In this document: positions 1 through 8,746 of the stretch, in pieces
Layout of the letters: each line of letters opens with the position of its first letter
Numbering within the stretch: the first letter of the stretch is position 1
DNA from: Novosphingobium sp.
Lineage (GTDB): Bacteria; Pseudomonadota; Alphaproteobacteria; Sphingomonadales; Sphingomonadaceae
Direction of reading: 5' to 3'
DNA: 64,000 bases
Assembly: GCF_027531025.1 (NCBI RefSeq)
Contig: NZ_JAPZQX010000007.1
Location: forward strand, 62,001 to 126,000
Made by a program: the position numbers and the translations under genes
Notes under the pieces: model-generated
Databases searched by the model: none
The model's input: the letters and a program-made list of their open reading frames with translations, nothing else
What the model was told of the DNA's origin: nothing

Positions 1-225
1 CTGATCATGGGGGCCTGGTTCTACATGACGGCGGTGGGCAACTTCGTGGCTGGCAAGATCGGTGAGGCAACCGGTGGCCATGGCGGGGAAATGAGCAAGG
101 AAAAGCTGCTCGAGATCTATGCGCTGTTCGGCTGGATCTCGATCGGTGCGGCGGTGGCCGTGCTGCTGGTTTCGCCGATCGTGAAGCGCTGGATGCACCT
201 TGATACGCTGGAGGACCGCCCCTGA
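1..225 (+). CDS. POT/PTR-type peptide transporter, C-terminal fragment (5' truncated)
   Basis: Only the last 74 codons lie in the window; the frame is open from base 1 to the TGA at 223-225. The visible part has a Gly-rich helix (GAWFYMTAVGNFVAG), a short loop containing GEATGG, and a final membrane helix (about residues 40-60) ending in a basic cytoplasmic tail. This resembles the last two helices of proton-coupled oligopeptide transporters (major facilitator superfamily) found in sphingomonads, but so short a piece does not fix the substrate. Its stop overlaps the ATG of the next gene, so it is probably co-transcribed with the two amidohydrolases. That would suit peptide uptake coupled to hydrolysis (inference). 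Confidence 0.65.
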   Translation: MIMGAWFYMTAVGNFVAGKIGEATGGHGGEMSKEKLLEIYALFGWISIGAAVAVLLVSPIVKRWMHLDTLEDRP

Positions 226-1622
226 TGCGCACGCGTTCCCTGATTGCCGGGGCTGCGGCCCTGGCCCTGCTGGCGACGCCCGGCCTTGCCAAGAAGAAGG
301 ATCCCGAACCCTCGCCTGCCGCCAAGGCCGCGCGCGAGTTCAACAAGGATCCTTATCCTTCGACCTACAAGCCCTATCCGGGCGAGGCCACCGCTCTGGT
401 CGGCGCAACCGTGTTCGATGGCGCGGGTGGGCGGATCGACAATGGCACGGTCCTCTTCGCCGATGGCAAGGTGGTGGCCGTGGGCGGCGCGGATCTGGCG
501 ATCCCGGCCAATTACCGGCGGATCGACGGCACCGGCAAGTTCGTGACGCCCGGGATCATCGATATCCACTCGCACCTGGGGGACTATCCCAGCCCCAGCG
601 TGGATGCCCATTCGGACGGGAACGAGGCGACCGCGCCGACCACGCCCGATGTCTGGGCCGAACATTCGATCTGGCCGCAGGACCCGGGCTTCAGCCGGGC
701 GCTTGCCAATGGCGGGATCACCGCGCTGCAGATCCTGCCAGGTTCCGCCAACCTCGTCGGCGGGCGCTCGGTCACGCTCAAGAACGTCTATGCCCGCACC
801 ATCCAGGGAATGAAGTTCCCCGGCGCACCCTATGGCCTGAAGATGGCCTGCGGCGAGAACCCCAAGCGGGTCTATGGCAGCAAGGGCCGGATGCCCTCCA
901 CCCGGATGGGCAACATGGCCGTCAACCGCGCGACCTGGATCAAGGCCAAGGAGTACAAGGCCAAGCGTGACGCCGGCAAGCTGGAGAGCCGCGATCTGGC
1001 GATGGAATCGATGGTCGGGGTGCTGGAGGGTGAAATCCTGATCCAGAACCACTGCTACCGCGCCGACGAGATGGCGCTGGTGCTCGATATGGCCAGGGAG
1101 TTCGGCTACAAGGTCACCGCCTTCCACCATGCCACCGAAGCCTTCAAGATCGGCGATCTGCTGAAGGCATCGGGCACCTGTTCGGCGATCTGGGCCGACT
1201 GGTGGGGCTTCAAGATGGAAAGCTATGATGGCATTCCCGAGAACGCTGGCATCCTCCACAAGACCGGCGCCTGCGTGGTGATCCACTCGGATGACGAGAA
1301 CGGCATCCAGCGCCTCAACCAGGAAGCCGCCAAGGCGCAGGGCGATGCCCGCCGCGCCGGGATCGACATTCCCGATGCCGAAGTGATCCGCTGGCTGACG
1401 CTGAACCCGGCCACCGCCATGGGGATCGACAAGCAGACCGGTAGCCTTGCCGCCGGCAAGATGGCCGATGTGGTGCTGTGGAACGGCAACCCGCTGTCGG
1501 TCTATTCGCGGCCCGACAAGGTCTGGGTCGATGGCGCGCTGCTGTTCGATGCGGCCGATCGCAAGCGTCGCCCGGTCAGCGATTTCGAGCTGGGCCAGGT
1601 CGGTGAAGGAGACGTGAAATGA
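225..1622 (+). CDS. Exported metal-dependent amidohydrolase (imidazolonepropionase-like)
   Basis: A 465-residue protein with a signal peptide (hydrophobic core about residues 5-21, cleavage near GLA/KKK), so it should act in the periplasm. It has the split beta-sandwich plus TIM-barrel pattern of the amidohydrolase superfamily. The first metal motif is His-Ser-His at residues 114-116 (IDIHSH). Further candidate ligands are in NHCYRADE, FHHATEAF and the late VIHSDDENG Asp. The ATG at 225 overlaps the preceding transporter stop, and the gene ends in an ATGA overlap with a second amidohydrolase-like gene. The substrate cannot be read from sequence; relatives hydrolyse dipeptides, imidazolones or N-acyl amino acids. 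Confidence 0.85.
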   Translation: MRTRSLIAGAAALALLATPGLAKKKDPEPSPAAKAAREFNKDPYPSTYKPYPGEATALVGATVFDGAGGRIDNGTVLFADGKVVAVGGADLAIPANYRRIDGTGKFVTPGIIDIHSHLGDYPSPSVDAHSDGNEATAPTTPDVWAEHSIWPQDPGFSRALANGGITALQILPGSANLVGGRSVTLKNVYARTIQGMKFPGAPYGLKMACGENPKRVYGSKGRMPSTRMGNMAVNRATWIKAKEYKAKRDAGKLESRDLAMESMVGVLEGEILIQNHCYRADEMALVLDMAREFGYKVTAFHHATEAFKIGDLLKASGTCSAIWADWWGFKMESYDGIPENAGILHKTGACVVIHSDDENGIQRLNQEAAKAQGDARRAGIDIPDAEVIRWLTLNPATAMGIDKQTGSLAAGKMADVVLWNGNPLSVYSRPDKVWVDGALLFDAADRKRRPVSDFELGQVGEGDVK

Positions 1623-2944
1623 GCCTGCGTCGCACGCTGCTGGGCGCGGCTGCGCTCATCGCCTTTGCCACCCCTGCCGTGGCGCAGGATGTCGCGATCA
1701 CCAATGCCACTGTCGTGATCGGCGATGGTTCGGCCCCGATCCAGAACGGCACTGTGGTGCTGCGCGGGGGCAAGGTCGTCGCTGCTGGGGCCGGCGTGGC
1801 CGTGCCGGCCGGGATCCGCACGGTCGATGCCGGCGGCAAGTGGGTCACGCCCGGCCTCGTCGTGGCTGTAACCGATATCGGCCTGTTCGATGTCGAGGCG
1901 GTAAACGAATCCAACGATTCGGACAGCAAGTCGCCGTTCAACGCCGCGCTCGATCTCTCGCCCGCGATCAATCCGCTGGCCCAGCACATCGCCGTCAGCC
2001 GCGCCGGGGGCGTGACCCGTGCTGCGGTTGCGCCGATTGGCACCGGCGCGATCTTCGGCGGGCAGGGTGCGATCATCGACCTCGCCAGCGATGGCCAGCC
2101 GATTACCCAGGCCCGCGCCTTCCAGTATGTCGAGCTGGGCGAGGCCGGGGCCCGCGCCGCCGGGGGCAGCCGTGCCGCGGCCCATGCCGTGCTGCGCAAT
2201 GCCTTCATGGAAGCGCGCGAACTGGCCCGGCGTGGCGGCGGGCAGGGGGCCGATCCCCGCCTGCAGGATGCTGCGCCCGAACGGCCCGGCGATGCTTTGC
2301 TGACCCGGTTCGATGCTGCCGCGCTGGTCCCGGTCGTGACCGGCCGTCAGCCGCTCTATGTCCGGACCGAACGCGCCGCCGATATCCGCATGGCGCTGGC
2401 GCTCAAGGCCGATTTCCCGGCCCTGAAGCTGGTGATCGTGGGGGCGAGCGAAGGCTGGATGGTGGCGCGTGAACTGGCTGCGGCCGGGGTGCCGGTGCTG
2501 GCAACCCCGCTCAACGACCTGCCCGCCAGCTTCGAGCAACTCGCCGCCACCCAGTCCAATGTCGGGCGGATGGCGGCGGCAGGCGTGCGGGTGGGCCTGG
2601 GCGCCTTTGGCGATCAGCCGCGCTATGCCCCGCAATATGCCGGGAACCTCGTGTCGCTGACCAGGGTGCCGGGGGCCAGCGGCCTGACCTGGGGCCAGGC
2701 CTTTGCCGCGATCAGCTCGGTTCCAGCTGCGATCCTGGGGATGGACAGCCGCTTCGGCAGCCTCAAGCCGGGCCTGTCCGGCGATGTCGTGATCTGGGAT
2801 GGCGATCCGCTGGAAACCACTTCGGGCGCGGTGCAGGTGTTCATCGACGGGGTCGAGCAATCGCTGGAGAACCACCAGACGAAGCTGCGCGATCGCTACA
2901 AGGTGCCGACTGAAGGGGCGCTGCCCAAGGCTTACGAGTGGTAA
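1619..2944 (+). CDS. Exported amidohydrolase-like protein lacking the HxH metal motif
   Basis: A 441-residue protein with a clear signal peptide (cleavage after ATPAVAQ). It keeps the N-terminal amidohydrolase beta-sandwich and the TPGL turn that normally precedes the HxH motif. At the motif position, however, it reads VVAVTDIGLF (residues 81-90) with no histidine pair. The C-terminal sandwich segment (GSLKPGLSGDVVIWDGDPLE) is well conserved. It starts inside the stop of the upstream, apparently catalytic paralogue. A degenerate partner subunit forming a heteromer with that enzyme is plausible (inference); a changed metal site is the alternative. Confidence 0.8.
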   Translation: MSLRRTLLGAAALIAFATPAVAQDVAITNATVVIGDGSAPIQNGTVVLRGGKVVAAGAGVAVPAGIRTVDAGGKWVTPGLVVAVTDIGLFDVEAVNESNDSDSKSPFNAALDLSPAINPLAQHIAVSRAGGVTRAAVAPIGTGAIFGGQGAIIDLASDGQPITQARAFQYVELGEAGARAAGGSRAAAHAVLRNAFMEARELARRGGGQGADPRLQDAAPERPGDALLTRFDAAALVPVVTGRQPLYVRTERAADIRMALALKADFPALKLVIVGASEGWMVARELAAAGVPVLATPLNDLPASFEQLAATQSNVGRMAAAGVRVGLGAFGDQPRYAPQYAGNLVSLTRVPGASGLTWGQAFAAISSVPAAILGMDSRFGSLKPGLSGDVVIWDGDPLETTSGAVQVFIDGVEQSLENHQTKLRDRYKVPTEGALPKAYEW

Positions 2945-2975
2945 TCCGCAGGCAGTCCCTTTGACCAAACGGGGC

Positions 2976-3003
2976 TTGCACGGGCCGATGCCTGTGTTAG
3001 CTA
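2976..3003 (+). promoter_or_regulatory. Possible sigma-70-like promoter for the NnrU-like gene
   Basis: TTGCAC at 2976-2981 and TAGCTA at 2998-3003 are separated by 16 bases and lie about 30 bases before the ATG of the NnrU-like gene. The preceding gene ends at 2944, so a new promoter here is reasonable. The match is only moderate. Confidence 0.3.
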
Positions 3004-3033
3004 TGTTGACGTCGTAAACATGGGGGCCGAACG

Positions 3034-3717
3034 ATGGACCAGCCGCTTGCTAACCTGATCGCCGCTTCGGCCGCTTTTGTCGGCAGTCACTTCGCCATGT
3101 CGCATCCCTTGCGGGCCGGTCTGGTCGGCAAGCTGGGGGACAAGGGGTTCCAGGCGGTCTATTCGCTGGTTTCGCTGGGGACCATGGCCTGGATGGTGCT
3201 GGCCTTCCGTGCGATCGAACCGGGCGGCGTGCCGCTGTGGGATGGCACGGCGCAGTTGCCCTGGGCGATCGGGACCGTACTGATGCTGCTGGCCAGCGTA
3301 CTGTTCGTCGGCAGCCTGTTCGGCAATCCGGCGCTACCCGCCCCGGGCGCGGCGGCACTGGCCGACAAGCCGGTGCACGGTGTGTTCCATGTCACCCGTC
3401 ACCCGATGATGTGGGGCTTTGCGCTGTGGGCGCTTGCGCACATCATCGTCAGCCCCACCCCGCGCTGCCTGGTGCTGTGCGGCGCGATCGGCCTCCTTGC
3501 GCTGGTCGGTTCGCACATGCAGGACCGCAAGAAGGAAGCCCTGATGGGCGCGGCCTGGGCTGGGTGGGAAGCCAGGACCAGCTATTGGCCGCGCCTTGGC
3601 GGACTGGCGAGGGCCGGGGCCGTCGCCTGGATCGGCGGGTTGTTGCTCTGGCTGGTCGGCAGCTGGGCGCATATCTCCGCCATCGGCATGGCCGCCGGAA
3701 TCTGGCGCTGGTTCTAG
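3034..3717 (+). CDS. NnrU family integral membrane protein
   Basis: A 227-residue polytopic protein with about six membrane helices. The N-terminal GSHFAMSHPLR segment and the central HVTRHPMMWGFALWALAH motif (conserved Arg-His-Pro near residue 122) are typical of NnrU, a relative of the isoprenylcysteine methyltransferase-like membrane fold. NnrU was first linked to nitric oxide and nitrite metabolism, but most homologues sit outside denitrification clusters, as here, where no nitrogen-oxide gene is nearby. A possible promoter lies just upstream, and the gene ends 28 bases before a convergent cupin gene. Confidence 0.8.
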   Translation: MDQPLANLIAASAAFVGSHFAMSHPLRAGLVGKLGDKGFQAVYSLVSLGTMAWMVLAFRAIEPGGVPLWDGTAQLPWAIGTVLMLLASVLFVGSLFGNPALPAPGAAALADKPVHGVFHVTRHPMMWGFALWALAHIIVSPTPRCLVLCGAIGLLALVGSHMQDRKKEALMGAAWAGWEARTSYWPRLGGLARAGAVAWIGGLLLWLVGSWAHISAIGMAAGIWRWF

Positions 3718-3745
3718 CACCAGATTCCCTGCCACCCTGCCAGTT

Positions 3746-4243
3746 TCAGGCGTGTTCGACCACGTCCTCGCCAGCTGCGGCCAGCCGGGTGCGCTTGTCA
3801 TAATCGCCCAGCACGGCCTTGGTCAGCCCGAAGTCGGTGATCGCCAGGATCGTCAGCGGTTCGCTGTCCGAGAGGTTGCGTGACTGGTGGAACACCCAGC
3901 GCGGCACGAAGGCCAGCCCGCCGGGTTCCAGCACCAGCCGGTCCTCGCCGATCCGCACTTCGGCCTTGCCGCTGATTACGTAGAACAGTGATTCATGGGC
4001 GTGCTTGTGCAGTTCGTTGTTGGCAGCCGGGGCGATCCGCACTACCCGCGCATCAAACGCCTGGGTGCCGGGGAAATCGAGTACGTCGACCGAGAAGTCG
4101 ATGCCCAGCTTGGGGTTCTGGTTGCGATAGATCTCGCGATGCGAGTTGACGAGATCGGCGTGAAAGGCGCTGGCGGGATTGCCCTCGGCCAGCGGCTTGC
4201 GATCTTCGATGTTGCGGATCAGGTCCAGCAGATCGGCGTTCAT
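3746..4243 (-). CDS. Cupin-domain protein
   Basis: A 165-residue protein with a single conserved cupin barrel. Motif 1 (HKHAHESLFYVISGKAEV) carries the His-x-His and Glu metal ligands, and motif 2 is PGGLAFVPRWVFHQSRN with a further His. I start it at the ATG ending at 4243 because an AAGGA lies 10 bases upstream. The longer open frame to 4300 runs through a strong hairpin and is probably not coding. It follows the diiron protein gene on the same strand. Cupins of this kind can be dioxygenases, isomerases or binding proteins; the neighbour suggests oxidative small-molecule chemistry (inference). Confidence 0.75.
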   Translation of the reverse strand: MNADLLDLIRNIEDRKPLAEGNPASAFHADLVNSHREIYRNQNPKLGIDFSVDVLDFPGTQAFDARVVRIAPAANNELHKHAHESLFYVISGKAEVRIGEDRLVLEPGGLAFVPRWVFHQSRNLSDSEPLTILAITDFGLTKAVLGDYDKRTRLAAAGEDVVEHA

Positions 4244-4271
4244 GATCGGGATGTCCTTGCAGAGAAAGGCC

Positions 4272-4299
4272 TGGCCCGATCGGCGAACCGACCGGGCCA
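4272..4299 (-). terminator. Strong UUCG-loop hairpin between diiron protein and cupin genes
   Basis: On the minus strand the sequence folds into a 12-base-pair stem (one G-U pair) closed by a UUCG tetraloop. It starts 17 bases after the diiron gene stop and is followed by a weak pyrimidine stretch (CCTTTCTCT) and then the cupin ribosome site. It may be a partial terminator or an RNA-stability element that uncouples the two genes. Confidence 0.5.
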
Positions 4300-4316
4300 A
4301 GGAGCCCAGGCAATCG

Positions 4317-5075
4317 TCAGGCCAGCGCCAGTTCGCGCTGGCCGGCCTTGGTCAGCGCCCGCTCGTGTAGCCAGTCCCAGAAGGATGAGCGGAGCGATAG
4401 CGCCTTGATCATGCCCCGGCGCAGGTCGCCCTTGCCGCTCGGCGTCGCGGCGAAAGCCAGGGAGATTTCCTCCAGCGCTTCCTGGTGGTGATCGTCCACC
4501 GCGGTGTGCAGCGGGAAGAACACCGTATCGCGCGGCGCGAGATCGGTCCGGGCGATGGCCTGGACAAAGGGCACATAGATCGTGCTGACGATGTTCTCGG
4601 TCCCCAGCCCCAGGGCACCCAGCGCTTCGGCGGCCGTTCCATAGGTCAGCGTGGCCAGAAACGATTCCCGCCAGCAAACCAGTTCGATTGCCTCGTTCTC
4701 CGGATCATGCGGCGTGGTGATGCCGGTCGCCTCGCGGAAGCGGCGGAACAGCTGCGGATGTGGAATCCCCTCGATCCACTCGCGCTGAACGCCGATTGCC
4801 GCCAGTTCGGCCAGCTCCTCTTCGTCGTAGTGCCCCGATTCCTCGGTCAGGTTCTGCAGCAGGCTGGTGCGATGCGCCGGTACTTCCAGCTTGGAGATGA
4901 CCGTGGTCAGGTAGCGCGGAAAGTGCAGCGAATAGCCATAGTAGTGATCGGCAAAGTCACGCAGGGCCCAGTCCACGTCAGGCAGATCGCCATTGCCCAG
5001 GGCTTTCAGATAGGGATGATTGACGGCGCGGTGCGCCAGCGATTCCTCGATAAGATCCTTGATGGAAAGGGACAC
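4317..5075 (-). CDS. Heme-oxygenase-like diiron protein (TenA/PqqC fold, iron-containing redox enzyme family)
   Basis: A 252-residue all-helical protein. Likely iron ligands are Glu79 and His82 (TEESGH), a central Glu, and the cluster HTAVDDHHQE (His190 to His197). This is the ligand layout of heme-oxygenase-like diiron oxidases, the group that includes UndA-type decarboxylases and amine or amino-acid oxidases. I chose the GTG at 5073-5075: a TGGAGG lies four bases before it and the family alignment begins with SIKDLIEES. An in-frame ATG at 5123 has no good ribosome site. It is followed by a hairpin and a cupin gene. Substrate unknown. Confidence 0.75.
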   Translation of the reverse strand: MSLSIKDLIEESLAHRAVNHPYLKALGNGDLPDVDWALRDFADHYYGYSLHFPRYLTTVISKLEVPAHRTSLLQNLTEESGHYDEEELAELAAIGVQREWIEGIPHPQLFRRFREATGITTPHDPENEAIELVCWRESFLATLTYGTAAEALGALGLGTENIVSTIYVPFVQAIARTDLAPRDTVFFPLHTAVDDHHQEALEEISLAFAATPSGKGDLRRGMIKALSLRSSFWDWLHERALTKAGQRELALA

Positions 5076-5299
5076 AAAACCTCCAGGTGTTACGCATTTC
5101 TGTTTTCGGGATTGGGGTTTCATGCGTGACGATTTGACCAAGGAGGCGGCGCATAGCCGGGGGCGCAGCGGGGCGTCAGCCGCAGCATGGCACCGGTACA
5201 TCGGGGTCAGGTAGGCTTGTGAATCAGAACCTTACGCGCAGCGAAGTCGAGTAAGAGCGGTGGTCGAGCAACGTGCCAACCCTGCCGTTCCCCTTCTGA

Positions 5300-5857
5300 T
5301 CAGGCTTGGCCCTCGGCTGCCGCTACCCGCGCTGCCAGGTCGCGTTCGAACCTGGTTGGCACGATATGGGCGTTGATCGCGGCGAAGATTTCAGCCTTCG
5401 AGGCGTTGTATTGCGCGGTCCAGATCCAGGCATCGCCAAAGAAGGGGCGCGCCTGGCTGCCGTTGATCCGATAGATAAAGCGCCGCAGCGGGCGCTCGAT
5501 CGGATACTTGGCCGGCTTGTGCAGAAACAGCATGATCCGGCCGCTGTCCAGTCCGGCTTTACGGATCGAGCGCAGCGGAATGGCGCGCGCGGAATGGGCG
5601 CGCAGCAGCAGCCCGTCGCCATCGATCCGCAGCTGGACCCGGCGGTCGATCAGGGAGCGTAGCAAGCCCAGGAGTGCGTCGCCGAAGAACAGCAGGCCAA
5701 TCGCGCCAAGCATTGCCACGAACAGGCTGTTGCCACGAACCCCGCCGACGAGCAGTACAGCCGAGAATGCCGCAAAGGGTGCGACCAGCAGCACCCAGCC
5801 CAGCAGCTTCGGGATCGAATAGCGCGCCTCGAACGGAGCAGCTGCGCCCTCCGCCAT
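5300..5857 (-). CDS. Small membrane protein of unknown function (two N-terminal helices)
   Basis: A 185-residue protein with two adjacent membrane helices (about residues 18-40 and 43-65) followed by a soluble beta-rich domain with VQLRIDGDGLLLRA. The layout resembles STM3941-like proteins, which have two helices and a PH-like domain. No catalytic motif is visible. Its ATG lies one base before the dxs stop, so it is probably translated from the dxs transcript. Function not assigned. Confidence 0.6.
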   Translation of the reverse strand: MAEGAAAPFEARYSIPKLLGWVLLVAPFAAFSAVLLVGGVRGNSLFVAMLGAIGLLFFGDALLGLLRSLIDRRVQLRIDGDGLLLRAHSARAIPLRSIRKAGLDSGRIMLFLHKPAKYPIERPLRRFIYRINGSQARPFFGDAWIWTAQYNASKAEIFAAINAHIVPTRFERDLAARVAAAEGQA

Positions 5858-5858
5858 G

Positions 5859-7781
5859 TCAGGCGCGCGCTTCCTCGATCCCGGCCGAATTGTGGCGTAG
5901 CGCCTTCAGCACGGCTTCGACGATCTGCGGGGCATTGAGCCCGGCCTCGTCATACTGCTTGTCGGGCGCATCGTGATCCTGGAACGTGTCGGGCAGGCGC
6001 ATGGTGCGGATCTTCAGGCCGGCATCGAGCAGCCCCTCGTCGCTGGCCATGGTCAGCACGTGGGCACCCAGCCCGCCGATCGCGCCTTCCTCCACCGTCA
6101 CCACGACCTCGTGGCTGGCCATCAGGCGGCGGATCAGGTCGGTATCGAGCGGCTTGGCAAAGCGCAGGTCGGCCACCGTGGTCGACAGCCCGCGTGCTTC
6201 CAGCGCATCGGCCGCCTTGAGCGCTTCGGCCAGGCGTGTGCCGAGCGAGAGCAGCGCCACCTTGGTCCCTTCACGCACCACCCGGCCCTTGCCGATTTCC
6301 AGCCGCTCGGGAACCTCGGGCAGCGGCACGCCCACGCCATTGCCGCGCGGATAGCGGAAGGCGATCGGGCCGCTGTCATGGAGGGCAGCGGTATAGGTCA
6401 TGTGGACCAGCTCGGCCTCGTCGGCCGCGGCCATCACCACCATGTTGGGCAAGGTGGCGAGGTAAGTGATGTCGAAACTGCCCGCGTGGGTCGCGCCATC
6501 GGCACCGACCAGCCCGGCGCGGTCAATCGCGAAGCGGACCGGCAGGTTCTGGATCGCGACGTCATGCACCACCTGGTCGAAGGCGCGCTGCAGGAAGGTG
6601 GAATAGATCGCGGCGAAGGGCCGCATGCCCTCGGCGGCTAGGCCCGCGGCAAAGGTGACCGCGTGCTGTTCGGCAATGCCCACGTCAAAGCTGCGATCGG
6701 GATGCGCCTTGGCGAACTTGTCCACCCCGGTCCCGCTCGGCATGGCGGCGGTGATCGCGCAGATTGTCGGATCGCTGTCGGCCAGCTTGGCCAGAGTTTC
6801 CCCGAAGACGTTCTGATAGGCCGGGGCCTTGGCCACCGCCTTGACCTGTTCGCCGGTGATCACGTCGAATTTCTGGACGCCGTGATACTTGTCGGCGCTG
6901 GCCTCGGCGGGCGCATAGCCCTTGCCCTTCTGCGTCACGACATGGATCAGGCACGGCCCTTCGGCAGCATCGCGCACGTTCTCCAGCACCGGGATCAGGT
7001 GATCGAGGTTATGCCCGTCGATCGGGCCGACATAGTAGAAGCCCAGTTCCTCGAACAGGGTGCCGCCCATGGCCATGCCGCGGGCAAATTCGTCGGTCTT
7101 GCGGGCGGCAACGTGCAGCGGCTCGGGCAGCTTGCGTGATAGCTTGCGGGCCACTTCGCGGAGTTCCAGGAACGGGCGCGAGGAGACGATCTTGGCGAGG
7201 TAGGCCGAAAGCCCGCCCACCGGTGGCGCGATCGACATGTCGTTGTCATTCAGGATCACGACCAGCCGGTTGCCGGCCTGTTCGGCGTTGTTCATCGCCT
7301 CATAGGCCATGCCGGCGCTCATCGCCCCGTCGCCGATCACGGCAATGCCCTTGCCCGGCTTGCCCTGCAGCTTGGAGGCCACGGCAAAGCCCAGCGCAGC
7401 CGAGATCGAGGTGGAGCTGTGCGCCGCGCCGAACGGATCGTATTCGCTTTCGCTGCGCTTGGTGAAGCCCGACAGGCCGCCGCCCTGGCGCAGGGTGCGG
7501 ATCCGGTCGCGTCGCCCGGTGATGATCTTGTGCGGATAGGCCTGGTGGCCCACGTCCCAGACCAGCTTGTCGTCCGGCGTGTTGAACACATAGTGGATCG
7601 CGACGGTCAGTTCGACCACGCCCAGCCCCGAGCCGAGATGGCCCCCGGTGGTGCCCACGGCGCTGATCATCTCCGTGCGCAGTTCATCGGCCAGCTGGCG
7701 GAGCTGGTCGGGCGCAAGGCGGCGCAGATCGGCCGGGACGTTTACGGTATCTAGCAGCGGAGTTGCGGGATTCTCACTCAT
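5859..7781 (-). CDS. dxs: 1-deoxy-D-xylulose-5-phosphate synthase
   Basis: Condenses pyruvate and glyceraldehyde 3-phosphate to DXP, the first step of the MEP isoprenoid route, in the cytoplasm with thiamine diphosphate. The 640-residue length is standard. Visible motifs are GHQAYPHKI early, the thiamine site [16 protein letters not shown] with the following NDNDMSI, the transketolase middle domain ([13 protein letters not shown], containing the conserved Glu) and the C-terminal domain [13 protein letters not shown] small membrane protein gene follows one base away. With ispG (25109-26248) it supplies precursors for the carotenoid genes in this window. Confidence 0.97.
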   Translation of the reverse strand: MSENPATPLLDTVNVPADLRRLAPDQLRQLADELRTEMISAVGTTGGHLGSGLGVVELTVAIHYVFNTPDDKLVWDVGHQAYPHKIITGRRDRIRTLRQGGGLSGFTKRSESEYDPFGAAHSSTSISAALGFAVASKLQGKPGKGIAVIGDGAMSAGMAYEAMNNAEQAGNRLVVILNDNDMSIAPPVGGLSAYLAKIVSSRPFLELREVARKLSRKLPEPLHVAARKTDEFARGMAMGGTLFEELGFYYVGPIDGHNLDHLIPVLENVRDAAEGPCLIHVVTQKGKGYAPAEASADKYHGVQKFDVITGEQVKAVAKAPAYQNVFGETLAKLADSDPTICAITAAMPSGTGVDKFAKAHPDRSFDVGIAEQHAVTFAAGLAAEGMRPFAAIYSTFLQRAFDQVVHDVAIQNLPVRFAIDRAGLVGADGATHAGSFDITYLATLPNMVVMAAADEAELVHMTYTAALHDSGPIAFRYPRGNGVGVPLPEVPERLEIGKGRVVREGTKVALLSLGTRLAEALKAADALEARGLSTTVADLRFAKPLDTDLIRRLMASHEVVVTVEEGAIGGLGAHVLTMASDEGLLDAGLKIRTMRLPDTFQDHDAPDKQYDEAGLNAPQIVEAVLKALRHNSAGIEEARA

Positions 7782-7864
7782 CCACCAGCCCTTACACGCT
7801 TGAAATAGTGGTGTCGATTGAGACTATCGGGCAGGAACGGTGCAGGATTGCTGGAGAACCTGTC

Positions 7865-8251
7865 ATGAGCCTGCCCCAAGCTGCCGCGCCCGTCTGTTTC
7901 GTGCTCACCGCCGACCGGACCCGGTCGAAACCGTTCTATGCCGAAGTGCTGGGACTGCGGCTGCTGGGGGAAGATGCCCATGCCGCTACCTTCGACCTCG
8001 GCAACCGCACACCGCTGCGGCTGACCGACATGCCGGGCCATCGGGGGACGGGCCATACCGTGGTGGGCTGGAACGTGGCCGATATCGTCGGCACGGCGCG
8101 GGCCTTGCGGGCGAAGGGCGTGACCTTCACCATTTACGACGGGTTCGGCCAGGATGCCGACGGCATCTGGCATTCGCCGGATGGCGGGGCGAAGGTGGCC
8201 TGGTTTCCCGATCCCGACGGCAACCTGCTCAGCCTGACCCAGTTCGGCTGA
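7865..8251 (+). CDS. VOC superfamily (glyoxalase-like) protein
   Basis: A 128-residue single-domain protein with two beta-alpha-beta-beta-beta modules. Typical features are an N-terminal SKPFYAEVLGLRLLGED and the C-terminal WFPDPDGNLLSLTQF, which contains the usual C-terminal Glu/Asp and Pro-Asp-Gly-Asn turn. Start chosen at ATG 7865, with GGAG eight bases upstream; the longer open frame begins in the dxs leader and lacks a ribosome site. VOC proteins include lyases, dioxygenases and resistance proteins; nothing here fixes which. It is transcribed divergently from dxs. Confidence 0.75.
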   Translation: MSLPQAAAPVCFVLTADRTRSKPFYAEVLGLRLLGEDAHAATFDLGNRTPLRLTDMPGHRGTGHTVVGWNVADIVGTARALRAKGVTFTIYDGFGQDADGIWHSPDGGAKVAWFPDPDGNLLSLTQFG

Positions 8252-8264
8252 CGGCGCGATCCCG

Positions 8265-8726
8265 CTAGCTGCAGCGCGCGCAGACCCCGCGCAGTTCCAC
8301 CACCGGGCGGATATCGGCGAAGCCCGCGCCGTGGGCAGCCGCGACCAGCGCGCCGGTCAGCCGATCATCGTCGATGTGTTCGGCCCGGCCGCAGACATCG
8401 CAGATCAGGAAGATGCAATCGTGGCGGCAGCCGGGGTGGCTGTTGGCGATATAGGCATTGGCGCTTTCGACCCGGCGGGCGAGGTTGGTCTTCACGAACA
8501 GGTCGAGAATCCGGTAGACCGAGTTGGCCGCCACCCGCTTGCCCCGCCCCTTGGAGACGTTCTCGGCAATGTCATAGGCGGACACCGGGCGATCCTGCGC
8601 GGCGAGGGCGTGGAACACCTCGGCCCGCATGTCGGTCCATTGCTCGCCCGCAGCAGTCAGCGCGCGGCGCGCGGCTTCGATCAGGCCGGGGCCGGAATGT
8701 TCGTGATGGTTGTGCAGGCTTGCCAT
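8265..8726 (-). CDS. Fur-family metalloregulator, Zur-like
   Basis: A 153-residue DNA-binding repressor. A His-rich N-terminus (HNHHEHSG) is followed by a winged helix with the recognition segment RVAANSVYRILDLFVKTNL. The dimerisation domain carries HPGCRHDCIFLICDVCG and a terminal CARC, giving two CxxC pairs for the structural zinc. The HDCIFLICDVCG pattern is closer to zinc-uptake regulators (Zur) than to iron-responsive Fur. It ends convergently with the VOC gene and lies just downstream of msrA. The Zur assignment rests on motif appearance only; no zinc transporter is nearby. Confidence 0.8.
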   Translation of the reverse strand: MASLHNHHEHSGPGLIEAARRALTAAGEQWTDMRAEVFHALAAQDRPVSAYDIAENVSKGRGKRVAANSVYRILDLFVKTNLARRVESANAYIANSHPGCRHDCIFLICDVCGRAEHIDDDRLTGALVAAAHGAGFADIRPVVELRGVCARCS

Positions 8727-8746
8727 GCGGCCGTTATAGGCCCAGC

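Noticed and set aside
117-1286. Long minus-strand open frame of 389 codons
   Set aside because: It is the antisense shadow of the amidohydrolase gene. GC-rich codons keep the reverse frames open, and the translation is His/Gly/Ala-rich with no domain.
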